Shown here piece after piece: positions 23,726 to 34,826 of a stretch of 64,000 bases of DNA. A model generated the notes under the pieces. The model was not told the origin of the DNA, did no database searches, and saw only the letters and a list, made by a program, of their open reading frames with translations. The translations under genes and the position numbers were made by a program. Source of the stretch: Conoideocrella luteorostrata (taxonomy: Eukaryota; Ascomycota; Sordariomycetes; Hypocreales; Clavicipitaceae); contig JASWJB010000246.1 of NCBI GenBank assembly GCA_032433595.1, forward strand, positions 1-64,000. Direction: 5' to 3'. The stretch's first letter is position 1, and each line of letters starts with the position of its first letter.

Positions 23726-26700
23726 ATACGTGTTCATGCATTTGATGTGAAGGATGCGCCAAATAGGCTCTTCTGTCGCAAGGTCAATTCTCGCTGTAAA
23801 AACATTATGCTCCACATATTTGGCATTAACCAAGTTTCACTGATCAATTTCTCGTTCTCTGGGAAATGCCCCCGTTTGTAACCAGACAAGCATGAGGTGA
23901 CTTATGTGTCGTGCTGTAGGGCATGGACACTTCAAATATTACTAAATATGGAGTATGGATGAACGCACATGATGTGAAACGTCAGCCTTGCTTGGTGAGT
24001 TGTGTGGTGGAAGCATCTCTTTCTAGCAATATGGCGAGAGAAACAAGCAAGCGACTCCAGCGACAGCCATAATTATGCTCACCTCATTCTCGCATCAGCT
24101 CACGCAATATATCCTCTACTTTAGTTGCATTAAGCCATCATACTGAAGCAACCGAAGTACGCGGCAAATCGGCTACCGGCATCCAGTCTGCAATAGCTCC
24201 CTACCTTTTGCCTGCGAACGCTATTTCTTGCCAAACTCATTGATGACACTGGGGAAAATGGCAAACCCATCCCATACGAATACGCGGCTCATTACAGAAT
24301 CGCCATATCCCAGTACCTGCAAGCTGACACGACCATTCAACCAGACATATTGTCATGTTTGATCTCGAAATGCCAACCGCATGTTCCCTACTCAGCAGGC
24401 GGGCATGAACTTGCGGGACTTATGTGAGAAATGCCGGGAGGCACATTTGGAGATGCGAGCAATTAGACAGTGATTCACGCGGTGATCAGAGAAACCAAGG
24501 CGGACGTGAAGACAGGTCAGTACTTGGCGGCATCCGCCGTCTATTGGCCGTGGTCGACTTCCTAGATGCCGTCGAGGTATTGATGAAGTTTCGATAGCAT
24601 CAGCTCCCGTCCGAGGTCTCATGAAAACAAGATCGAGGCGCACGCGGTGGATAACATGGAAGCCGATTGATCAGGCCATGGAATTGGATCCCGAAGATCA
24701 TTGTAACGGGGGGAGGAGGGGGATGGAATATGAAATCGGAAGTGGAAAACGGCAAGCACGACAATGGTGAGCTTGGGCTAATGGTACCCGTACAACGACG
24801 ACATTGTGAAAGCTGCCGCTCGGTTTTCTTCGCCAAGAACCCTCCCGAAGCTCTGTGCGCCTGGCGGGTCTTGTAAAAGAAGGTGCATGGCGCAACATAA
24901 CCACGTGCACGCCGTGGGTAATGGTGTCATCGGTCCGCGGAGGAAGCCAAGGGATATGGAGTAGAAGCGGGCGCTCCATTATGTGATGCATATTCGATGT
25001 CGGCACGGAGTAGTTGTGCTGCGAATGGTCGTGTCCCTGAGCCACTTGACGAATTATTGTTGCGCCAATAGTCTGACGCAACACCTCCCATGTCCAGAAT
25101 GCATCGCCAGCAAGGAACATCTCGACGGGCACTGCCCACTTATTATCGTCGATGGCGACACCATGCAACGTCCCGCCGTCCATCCAGGCACACAGCCAAT
25201 GAAATGGCGCCTGCCTTGCCTCTCCTGACAGCTGGGAGTGGGAGGCATCGAAGGGGTTTTTGGTCATCATTGGCGGAACGTCGGGCTGTGGAGTGCTTCA
25301 GATGCCCAAACCGAGCAATTAGTGGTTGAGTTTGCTGCCCTATGCGGCACTAGCCCGGTTTTGATTGGAACAATCACTGTGTTAGCGCAAACAGGCACAG
25401 GCTTGACAGGCCCTGCGGTGATGCCAGAGGGCTGGTAGTTGGCCCCCAATCGTGATAGCCATGCTGCAACCGCCCGCCCCATTGCCCTTGGGGTAGACAA
25501 GGTCGCTCGCAATATGCAGTCGCAGGCGCGCCGACAGACGCCAGCTTGAGCGTTGGTTCGTGGGGCATCTTTTCTCGTGTAAAAGCTCGCCCCATGTGAT
25601 CCCTGACCATGAGCAAGGGGCAATACGATAAGTATGACACTGTAAGAGCACTCTGTATGGACGCCAAAAAACATGCATTGTGTTTGTATGTACATAGGTA
25701 CACCACCCACAGGTGCCAGCAAGCACACGAGATAAGATGTACTGGCAGATGTGGTTCGGTCCAACAGTCCAACAGGATAAATTTAGCATGTGCGCCTTGA
25801 AACCCTGTCACGGCCCTCCAACGGAAGCCGCCTTGACTTCGGGTCCCCGTTATGTACTCTCGGCCATGTCAGTTCAAGTCTCAAAATGAGACTCCATATT
25901 TTCCGCCGCAGATGACAGAGGCTCCGCCTTTGCTGGCAGGAGTCTGAGAGAATGCTAGTCCAGGAGCAGAGAGCGCGTCAGTCTATCATGTCTCTACTAC
26001 TCCGTACGGACCATGGACTGCGGACTAAGGACTACGGACTACGGATGACAGGCTACGGACGCGCCGTTGCATGATTTCATCGTTCCACCGGCATAATGTC
26101 ACAAAGGGAAAGAGGAAGGCAGAATGGAAGGGGGAAAAGGGACAGATGGGGGTCGGGCCGCTTTCGAAACAGGGTTGTTCCTGTCGCATAAGAGGAGGCT
26201 TGGGTCATTCATGCCCCATGCAGGTCCAAGAAGGAGCGACAGCTAAATACCGAGTCATTTCCACCGTTGGCCGCGTGGTGAAGCAGTATTTCCCAACCGC
26301 CCCCCATTCGGCCCAGGGTCCTGCGTCTGAACAGCTACGGTCACTGGTCGGTCTGGTACCTGGACTCAATTTGCAAGTTCCTGCGCACACGCTATCCGCC
26401 GGATTAGTTATTGTGCCAGCGCCCTGACCCCACCACCACGCAAGCCAATACAATAGTTACAGCACCGAGTGACGGCGCACGTACTGAGTGCTTTCCCACC
26501 ACTCGCACTCACCACCACCACCATCGACAGGCCGACAAGCCAACTGGTCCAGTGTGGCGGGTTGGGCTCAGGCACTGGCTCGTCCTTCCCTCGCCTATCA
26601 CCGATCGCAGTCACCTCTCTCCGCCGTCCTTCTCCTATTTCCTTATCGACGTTTCAACATTCCAACCCGACCTGCGAAAGCTTACCAGTCACCGCCGCCG

Positions 26701-26920
26701 CATCCGCTGCGATTCCCCGATTCACTTCACACCCAACCGCCGACAAAGGGATCATAATAGGGGGCATGCCATCGAGCGGGCAGCCTGCCTGAGCCTCGAA
26801 TTCCGTCTCACCACCCGGCTGAGCAGCAACCCATTCCTCCTCTCCACCGTTCGAGCAGAGAAACCGACCGCATCCCCGGAATCATCCCCCTCACATTTGA
26901 CCACTTCATTGCTCGTCGGC
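23726..26920. other. Large intergenic region and MAPKK leader
   Basis: About 3.2 kb with no supported gene. Long frames at 24600-25811 overlap on both strands and lack motifs. At 25998-26060 there is a TACTCCGTA motif followed by a degenerate 10-bp array built on GGACTACGGA. From about 26480 the DNA is rich in C and A with CACCAC runs, then ACCC and TCCTC runs, as in long fungal 5' leaders. Confidence 0.5.
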
Positions 26921-28667
26921 ATGGCTGATCCATTTGCACCGCGCTCGATGAAGCGCAAAAATGTCAAGGGACTGGCCTTGACACCTGCTGCCCCGCGACC
27001 CCCGCCAACTGCGGAGAGCTGGGGCGGTGCTGACGGCGGCAAAGACGATAGTAAAGATGAGCAGCTCGAAATCGGTATCGAGTACAAGTTGGATCTTCGA
27101 CCCGAGGACCTCCAGATTATCAAGGAACTCGGATCTGGAAATGGGGGTACTGTCAGCAAAGTCAAACACATCAACACCGGGAGCGTCATGGCTCGTAAGG
27201 TTGGTAGTTCTGCCTCCGCCCCTTCCGGATTGTCACAGTCACACAGGACCTCCTCGCCAGGATGCTAATATCATTTTGTCAGATCATTCACGTCGAAGCC
27301 AAGAAAGAGATGCGAAAACGAATCGTCCGGGAGCTTCAGATTATGCATGGATGCCATTCCGATTATATTGTCGACTTCTACGGTGCATTCCTCAACACCA
27401 ATAATGACGTGATTATGTGCATGGAATATATGGATGTGGGGTGAGTGTTGCAGCTGCCCTACCGCATTCTCGGTCGAAAGATTAGGAATACTAACACCAC
27501 CTGCCTCATTACAGATCACTTGACAGGATTTCTAGAGTGTTCGGTCCGGTACGAGTCGACGTACTCGGCAAAATTGCTGAAGCCACTCTCGGAGGATTGA
27601 CGTACCTCTACTCCAAGCATCACATCATGCACAGAGATATCAAGCCGTCCAATATTCTTGTCAACTCCCGAGGCTCCATCAAACTTTGCGATTTCGGTGT
27701 GTCCGGGGAATTAATCAACTCCATTGCAGATACCTTTGTTGGTACCTCCACATACATGGCCCCAGAGCGTATCCAAGGCGAGAGGTATACTGTCAAGTCA
27801 GATGTATGGAGCTTCGGCTTGTCCATTATGGAGCTTGCCATTGGCAAGTTTCCATTTGCTTCCAATGAACAATTTGCCGACGAAGACTCTGCTCCAGTGG
27901 GAATTTTAGATCTGCTGCAGCAGATTGTTCATGAACCTGCGCCACGACTGCCCAAGAGCGACGCCTTTCCCAGCATTCTCGAGGACATGATTCAAAAGTG
28001 TCTATATAAGCAACCGAATCAAAGACCTACACCGCAAGAACTATTCGTAAGTTGATACTGAAACTGTTCAACTCAAGATAGCATGCAATATCTGACCTCT
28101 GGTTAGGACCGTGATCCATTCGTACAGGCTGCAAAGAGAACCCCGGTCGATCTTAGAGAATGGGCAGTAAGTCTCATGGAGAGAGACAATCGAAAATCCC
28201 ATCTCGCACCCCAGTTGTCCCCTGCTACTCAAGACCTTCTTCGATCAAGCGACTCCCCCACATACGCCGCACAAGCCGAAGACCGCTCAATCAACACTCC
28301 AACATCTGGTGAGATTCCCATCGCCGGTGCTGGAATCATGTCACCCCGAGATCATCAAAGCCGGTCACCGCCCCGTAATGGCGGCAGTGGCCCAAGCCGT
28401 ACGCCTGCCACAGCCCACCATCCCGGCATGGGCATGCGAGTGGCAACAACCAACTCAGTCCCTCAAACCTCACATTATGCCGACGCACCCGGCCCTGCCA
28501 GCGCGAGCGCAGCAACCTTCAGCCTACCGGTCCGACCGGGCCCTCCAGGAAACCCCATACCGCCGCCTCTAGCACGACGACAGACACCCGACGACTTCCG
28601 TAGAGAGAACCGCCGACAAGCTACGTTTGGCTTGCCTGCCAATCCAAGTCCTAGCTATGGACTATAG
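26921..28667 (+). CDS. STE7: MAP kinase kinase of the Fus3/Kss1 (pathogenicity) cascade
   Basis: Four exons: 26921-27199, 27283-27440, 27515-28046 and 28107-28667, 509 aa. The ATG gives [13 protein letters not shown]. The kinase domain shows [11 protein letters not shown] (Gly loop), VMARK with the catalytic Lys93 at the very end of exon 1, HRDIKPSN with Asp187, DFG with Asp205, and the MAPKK activation loop SIADTFVGT with phospho-sites Ser215 and Thr219. The C-terminal tail of about 150 residues is Pro/Ser-rich. This layout matches fungal Ste7 homologues such as Magnaporthe MST7 and Ustilago Fuz7, which link the Ste11-type MAPKKK to the Fus3/Kss1 MAPK controlling mating, appressoria and invasive growth. 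The basic N-terminus would be the MAPK docking site. The first donor (GTTGGT) is unusual. Confidence 0.95.
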
Positions 28668-29196
28668 ATGAGATAAGATGTCCAGGGGTCAAAAAGAAGA
28701 GCTAAGAACGAGTCTTGTAAAGAAGAGCAGACCCCGGTACTTCTCTTCACATGCCTGCATGGTCTGAACGATGCCACGCTGCGCGAAACAGCGTGGCATC
28801 ATTCAGCGCATCTATTTATGAAAGCTTTATACGCAACATTTTGTCCCATGATGATGGCTCTAAAGCCACGTATGGTCAGGTGAACTAACAAGCAAAGCGC
28901 TGTTCGCCATTTCTTGTTCTATTTTTCTGAAACAAAGCGACCTTACCGTTAATTACACTGTTTATTGTGTCTTGTGGTACTCTTGGACGGAAAATGGCTT
29001 TTGGCGATGAATTTTCAATCAGGATGGGATAGCAAGCACGGGCTCATATGTTCAAGTTAGGAACAAGTCAAGCATACAGATGACAAGTAGGAATGTACTA
29101 CTGAAGGATGCTACTTTTCTACTTCTGCCATATTCTGCGCTCAGGTGTTTACGTGACTGAAGCATTAAAACGTCTCAATCAATCCCCAATAAGTCG
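28668..29196. other. Convergent 3' intergenic gap
   Basis: Lies between the stop codons of the MAPKK (plus) and the HAD phosphatase (minus). It holds the perfect hairpin at 28770-28800; nothing else is seen. Confidence 0.55.
28770..28800 (+). promoter_or_regulatory. Perfect stem-loop in presumed MAPKK 3' UTR
   Basis: Twelve-base perfect inverted repeat GATGCCACGCTG / CAGCGTGGCATC around a 7-nt loop (CGCGAAA), about 100 nt after the MAPKK stop codon. If transcribed it would be a very stable RNA hairpin. Function is unknown. Confidence 0.5.
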
Positions 29197-30043
29197 TTAC
29201 AGCCCAGCACTCGTAGGCTCACCCGCCAAATCCTTCTCGTCCAGCTTCTTGACGTCCTCCGTAAGATCCCTCCCCTCAAACCCACGGTCCAGCAAATCTA
29301 TTAACTCATCCAGCCTCTCAATCACCAAGTCCGTACACTCATGCTTCGCCAGCCTTCTATTCGCGTCATTCGCTAACAGCACGGTCGCTGCGCCGGCCCT
29401 CCTCCCCGCAGTCATATCATCAATAGAGTCACCCACCATGATCAGTCCCTTTGCGTCCTCCAAGCCCCATTGGGTTGCAATGTGCAGAATACCAGCAGGG
29501 TCCGGCTTAGGCGGTTTGAAGTCTCTAGTGACCAATGGGTGAAATGTCGAGCCGGAAAGGAATTTCTGGAGCAGGTGCTGCACAGGAACATCAAAGTTTC
29601 GCGTGCATATGGCTTTGCGAACGGCCTGCATGTCCAGGTAGTTCATCAGGTTGGCGAGGCCGGGCTGCGGGGTTTGAGAGGCCATGGCTTTGCGCTCGAT
29701 GGCGCGGATGGCTTCTATGGCTGCGGGTTGCGAGGCTGGTGGGAGGGATTCGATGTGGCCGAGGATGTCGGTGGATTTGGGAATGTTGAGAGCGGCGCGC
29801 ATGTCGGCGAACATGTAGTTTTGGGGCTCGCTGAAACATGGAGTGAGTGAAGTTGAAGGTCTTGCGCATGAGGGATGTCGTGTGGATGGGTGTGATCATC
29901 TATGTGAGGTTGTCACCGAGCGCGGGTTAAACTGACCACAGTGTTCCGTCCATGTCAAACACAATGCCTTGCAGTTTCGGTGTGCCGTTGTGTGCAGCGC
30001 CAACCTTTAGAGGCGCGAACCGTTTGACGGCGGATGAGGCCAT
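29197..30043 (-). CDS. HAD-superfamily phosphatase (phosphoglycolate phosphatase-like)
   Basis: Two exons on the minus strand, 30043-29937 and 29830-29197, 246 aa. The 106-nt intron starts GTCAGT and ends TTTCAG; it splits the Cys codon in DMDGTLCEPQNYMF, and the joined frame is exact. HAD motif I is FDMDGT with nucleophile Asp30 and acid/base Asp32. Motif III Lys is in KPPKPDP, and motif IV is GDSIDDMTAG. The helical cap lies between motifs I and II. It should dephosphorylate a small phosphorylated metabolite with Mg2+; the substrate is unknown, and fungal members of this type are mostly uncharacterised. The first 20 residues are basic and hydroxylated (MASSAVKRF), so mitochondrial import is possible but uncertain. 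Confidence 0.9.
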
Positions 30044-31601
30044 TGTTGATACGAGTCGGCGCATGCAAGTCCCGCCTATGGTCTATGATACAAAGACTCA
30101 ACTCTGTGCATTTGCAGGTCTAAAGCAGGTTGACGTTGGTGTGGTAAGTTTCTCCGATTCTGGAGATGGAGCGCTCCACCTCAAGCCCTGATTGGTTGAT
30201 GGCGACACATACAGTAGCAGATGCAGTGAGGAGCAGGAGCGGATTCCGGAGTGCACGAAAGTCTCGAATACCACCTCCGCCCATGCCATGCGCCCCGAGA
30301 GAAAAAAAATTGTTATTGCCTCTGTGGTTTCCGTGATAATGCGCTATTGCTGGTGCAGGTAGGGGGCAATTGGGCGAGCGGGACATGAGCATTGAACCGT
30401 GGTCCGAATTCCCATTGTGGTAGAGAAATTATCGCAGCCTTGGGAACGGAAAATCCTGCATGTTACATATCTTTCTTCTTACTCGATCGAGCGCTTTATA
30501 TAGCATTCTGATGCCAAAGTCCGGGCTACCGAGCCCCGGAGAAGACCGCGGCGCTCGAGGGCGAATTCCCGAAACAAGGCGTGCATTTTGTTGGTGGGGA
30601 CACGACCGGTCGTGATATGAAGATCGTAGAACTCGATGAGGTCATCTAATCAATTCTTTGCGTGCATTATTCAAGAGTTGTTGCATCCGCTGTTAAAGTA
30701 AGAGAGACATGTTGTCGCTGCTGCTACTATCCAGAACAATACACAGCCCACATCTGGATAGCGTATCGTAGCTTAGTGAATCTCGATGATTCTATCAGAT
30801 CACTGCACTCTGAAGATATCCTGCATATCCCGGGGTCGGAGATGCATTCATCACAGTAACTATCACTACACCTTGCCGTTCTTTACATGATACTATTAGA
30901 TATCGCATCCGCTGTTACGTGAACCAGAAAACAGGGTTTCTATCTCGATAAGCAGAGTGAGTAGTATCGGGGCCTCATTTTATTACCTTGTTGCTACCTC
31001 TACTTAATTTGTGGATGTTTCTTTCTCATAGTCGACTCGGCGGTCAAAGGGCTCGCCGGACAATCACAGCCGGAGGACTCCTTTGAGATTCTTGGACTGT
31101 TGTTCCTGCGTAGTATGGACAAATGCTAACCAGATTATAGTACTATATTTATTGATACGCTAGCCAAAAACTATTTCGTAGAAGCGCAGCATCATAGAAA
31201 ATACTATTCACTACCGTATGTTGGTTCTCCGTCATAGTTACCAGCAGAGTTTTTGTTGGAATCCTGCCGCCAAGCACACAATAAGAGCCGGAGCGAGTCA
31301 CGTGGTCACCTTTCGGCCACCCTATTTATACGAGCATCTTGAGCCTCGTATCCTGACTTGTATTTCCCCTCTTAGAAAGACAGAGATTATTATTGAATAT
31401 ATTGTATTTTGATGCATTTGATCTAGATCAACTTGCACAGCACCCCTGTGCAACCCACAGTTTTAGCTTCCCAGGATGCGGAGGCCGAATAAACGTATGA
31501 TTGCATGCCGAGCTACACGTACGGTCTCAGTCCATCGCATCTGCCCATGAAATCGACCATAAGCCTTACCTTTTTCCCCCAGGAATCTTCGTAACATCTA
31601 C
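30044..31601. other. Intergenic at the start of the accessory region
   Basis: Contains the promoter of the HAD gene and the solo LTR at 31254-31459. No gene is supported; short frames at 30662 and 31218 are motif-free, the latter lying partly inside the LTR. Confidence 0.5.
31254..31459 (+). mobile_element. Solo LTR, family B, copy 1
   Basis: A 206-bp element starting TGTTGGAATCC and ending CCCACA (TG...CA), flanked by the 5-bp direct repeat GTTTT at 31249-31253 and 31460-31464. It aligns along its length with 48760-48964 in reverse. It contains a CACGTG box, a TATTTATA-like box at about 31323, GATCTAGATC and a terminal hairpin TTGCACAG/CTGTGCAA. TGTTGGAAT is a common Ty1/copia LTR start. 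No internal retrotransposon genes remain, so it is a solo LTR. Confidence 0.85.
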
Positions 31602-31939
31602 CTATGACTCGCAGTAGCAGTTCCTAGGCCTTCTATCAGCATTCAAAACCATTCGAGACCCCCACCGTCACTTACCGCAGGAGAAAGTCACCGCAGTGAC
31701 CCTTCTTATAGCCGTGCTTGCGACACTGTGAGTTATATTAGCGAATAGCCCGCAGGCCAAATAGACACCCCACTGACGCAATTCCAGCAGACGTTGATGT
31801 TGCCTGGGCAGCCCTGCCAGCCTCCTTTGCATCCGCCGTTATCCTTGCGAACCAAGGTGCTTCCCTCGGTGCCCACAGCTGCTGCCATTGCAGAGGACGC
31901 AAGAGTCGCCAGAGTGAGAAGAGAGTATGTGGGCTTCGT
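31602..31939 (-). CDS. Defensin-like (CS-alpha-beta) secreted cysteine-rich peptide; start position is ACG
   Basis: Three exons on the minus strand: 31939-31778, 31725-31676 and 31623-31602, about 77 aa, too short for ordinary ORF calling. Both introns are 52 nt. Intron 1 starts GTCAGT and ends CACAG. Intron 2 starts GTAAGT, has GCTGAT and ends CCTAG; an AG 14 nt earlier also keeps frame. Residues about 1-20 form a signal peptide (core YSLLTLATLASSAMAAA). The mature part has 8 Cys spaced C-x6-C-x6-C-x2-CC-x9-C-x7-C-x-C. It carries all three marks of the CS-alpha-beta fold: CxxxC, GxC (in GYKKGHC, close to plectasin's GYKGGYC) and CxC near the end. The codon where Met is expected is ACG, and no ATG with the signal peptide is in frame. 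It is therefore a recently inactivated gene or uses a near-cognate start. A TAAATATA box lies about 70 nt upstream. Likely role: antimicrobial (inference). Confidence 0.72.
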
Positions 31940-33608
31940 TGTGCTGCTCTGTATCGTGTCACTGTCCGATATTGGTAGTAGCGGTGGATTCGAGGGCTTT
32001 TCATAGTATATTTAGACATCATAAGTGGTACGAAAACACCGAGCCATTAGACCGAGTAGAAGCTCAGAAGATTCAGCATTAGCAAGTGTAGTAATAATGC
32101 ATGTAATTCAACCAGCTCGGATTGCTGGAAGAGTGCTGTATTTCCGCTATACGACCGTTACGAAGGCAGCGCAGAGCCACCAGATCACCACAAAACTCGG
32201 TTGCCCCGCAATTACTTAACCATATCAAGAAAGTCTATTTTTCTCAATGTCCGACCTGGATGATGACCAATATAGTGGCCCTTTTTGTCGTATGGGTCGG
32301 GATGCAATCCAAAGCGGTAGAAATAAAAGGGGTGGGGGTGCTAATGTCTCATATATCACTTATCCGGGCCGGTCAGACGAGAACTTAAAGGCTTTTTTTT
32401 TTTAATAATAATTACACCGACTCCGGTTATTCAGTTTCATCACTTGACAAGCATAGGATTTGCTGAAACAACCTTGCAAAGGTAGCAGATATGAAAAACA
32501 TCCATTTTGCCGGCTTGCGGACTCAACACTCGCGGCCGGAATTGGTGCCTGGAATCGCTTGCAACTAAGCTGCCGTCGAGCTAAAAAAAAAAAAAAAAGG
32601 TATCTTTGCTCTTATTGAGCAGACTTTCTACAAGATTCTCGTGTCTTACATCTCGGTATACCTGCCACAGCGAAGTTAAACCTATGTGGCCAGACCCACC
32701 ACGTAAGCTCCGTTGCATGCCAAAACGTACCACGGTCCGCAAAACGCCAGCCCGAAATACGAGATCGCGAGATACGTGAGCTGTACGCCCTGAAATACGT
32801 AAGCCAGATGTAGGAGAGCCCGAAATACGGCAGCAATACGCCATCGCCAGATAACTAAGACGCATAAGGATCGTTCGACGATCGCCAATTCCCCACTTCC
32901 GACAGACTGCAAAATGTTCTGTGAGTATTAATGTTTGTTGTTAGACACTTGCTTCTGCATGCTAAGAAACAATGAAGGCAGCTGTAATTAAAGTCTATTT
33001 CGCGTTATCTTGGCATTGCGTTGGCGTAGGACGATACCGAAACGCAAGCTGCTTATTTCCACCTTGCGACGACAAATATTAATCCTTACTCCAGATCTCG
33101 TCACCAAAATCCCGTGGCTGTGCTAGAATGGAGGAGGGCAAGCTTAACTACACATAAGTTTGGGCCTGCAAATCGGTTGATCTTGAGTGCAACCCCTACC
33201 GGATGATGATACTTACCTCTGAAGTTCATCTCCGTGCTAAGCGGCAGGTGCTGATTGCAACAAAAGATACAATTCTATCACTCATTATATTAACTTCCAG
33301 GCTCCGGTCCTGTGGATACTCTCGCGGTCACCCAGAATGGGCAGTTTAATGAGATGTGCGGCAAGCAGTGTCGCGATTCCTCGGACGCAACGAATAGAGA
33401 AACTACTATGCCCGCCCCATATTGTTTCAATGGTAGAAGACCCGCGTTATGTTACAAATGGACCAAATAAGATCCCACCAAGCTTGGTACATAAATATAT
33501 CGCGTGGCAAGGGAAATGAATACTTTTAACGGGTAGACACTGATTACTCTGCTAATGATAGTTATATAGCCGTACCGTCCTAGCTTAACACAAGATATAT
33601 AAGTCTAG
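31940..33608. other. Intergenic with poly-A/T tracts and a short motif array
   Basis: No gene is supported. It holds the presumed defensin-like promoter, a 13-nt poly-T at about 32390, a poly-A at about 32583, and at 32730-32840 a spaced array of CGTATTTCGGGCT-like words (minus strand). Short frames over the array are products of the repetition. Confidence 0.45.
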
Positions 33609-34826
33609 TTACTTGACCTTCATACTTGCAGCTATTAATCTAAAATAACACTTGTCGTATTGTACAATCGGACACTTCGTTATTTCGCTAAAGGGTCTGT
33701 CGCAGCATGGCACAGGATTTTTCCCCACGTTGCGTACTGTGAACCGCAGGTTAAGGTAAGCGTTCTTTGCTTTAGCGTCAAGCGAAGTTGGCCCGAAGCT
33801 ATCCCAAACTGTGACGTGTGTAATCTCCTTATTCCCTAACTGCATTTTATGTTGTATGAGAAGATAGGCTGCTCCGGCCCCATGAGGCGTTCCAAGAATA
33901 GCCTTGCCTTCGGGGGTCGACATAGGAATGGTAATCCGATTCTTCCAAGATGGAATTTTTTTGCGTCCTCTTAACTCCACTGCATCCGCAACGACGTCAT
34001 AAGTATTCTGATTAACTATGTGAGCTCGGAAGATGTATTTAAGGGAGGACTTCTTCACGCCGGTTAATCGGCAGGCGTTGGCCCATTGAAAATAAACTAT
34101 GTCAGACCAGTTCTTCAGCGATGGAAGCTCTTTTGGTTTCAGGTTTGGGGATTGGCTGCTGGGACTGAAGTTAAAATCCGCTATAATCGCCCCGGATTTA
34201 GGATTCATGACGTTCGAGTAGACCGCCTTGGTTGCCTTGACACCAGGCGCAGTAAGTGTAAGCCATTGGAGCGGTACCATGGAAAGCATGGGTAATTAAC
34301 TTACATATCTGGGAGTTCCATCAATCTTATAACAGTTAATGTGCTTGTCGGTGTATAGCATCTCGGTGTTTTTCGAAATCATGGCGTCTTTGTCCTTGAA
34401 TGCAGCGTCCAGGTTATTTTTGTAGTACGGCTTAATATTCTTTCTATTAAACCACCCCTTCCACCCCCATTTTGGAAGTGATGTACTCTTTACCCAAGGA
34501 CTTGCTAGTCTTAGCTTGTCCCTAAATGAGGTTTTGCGGAAGGCACGCTTAAGCTCATCCCCTTTCTTTATGCACTCTTTCCAGGTTCTGTACTTCTCAG
34601 CTCTGTTGTTAAGGCCTGAAGTGGAAGCTCTATTACGAGAGCCGGTTGGAGCGGGTCGCGGCGGCGGACAAGCCGCTTTGCTATCTACTCGTGTTGTGCT
34701 AATAGCAGTCGTAGGTTTGGCGACGCAGCCGACAAGTACTAGTTGCGCGAATATGAAGAGTAATATAAAAACCCTAGCAAGTCCGGCTGGGCGCCTGCCC
34801 GTGGGTGACTGACGAGGTTCGGCCAT
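33609..34826 (-). CDS. Predicted secreted protein of unknown function
   Basis: Two exons on the minus strand, 34826-34305 and 34235-33609, 382 aa. The intron has a perfect GTAAGT donor; the acceptor is placed at 34236 (GTCAAG), keeping frame, although a second AG six bases on would also work. The N-terminus is basic, then strongly hydrophobic (ARVFILLFIFAQLVLVGC), a signal peptide or an anchor. After a Pro/Ser/Arg-rich linker comes a Lys- and Trp-rich region (SLPKWGWKGWFNRKN). The second exon has a beta-rich look with TVWDSFGP, PVPCCDRPF and a final CYFRLIAAS. Cysteines are few and clustered. I do not recognise a family. Its place in a repeat-rich, gene-poor stretch fits a lineage-specific secreted or effector-like protein (inference). 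Confidence 0.65.

Noticed and set aside
24600..25811. Several frames of 60-190 codons
   Set aside because: They overlap on both strands, contain no recognisable domain or signal peptide, and are biased by local GC-rich composition.
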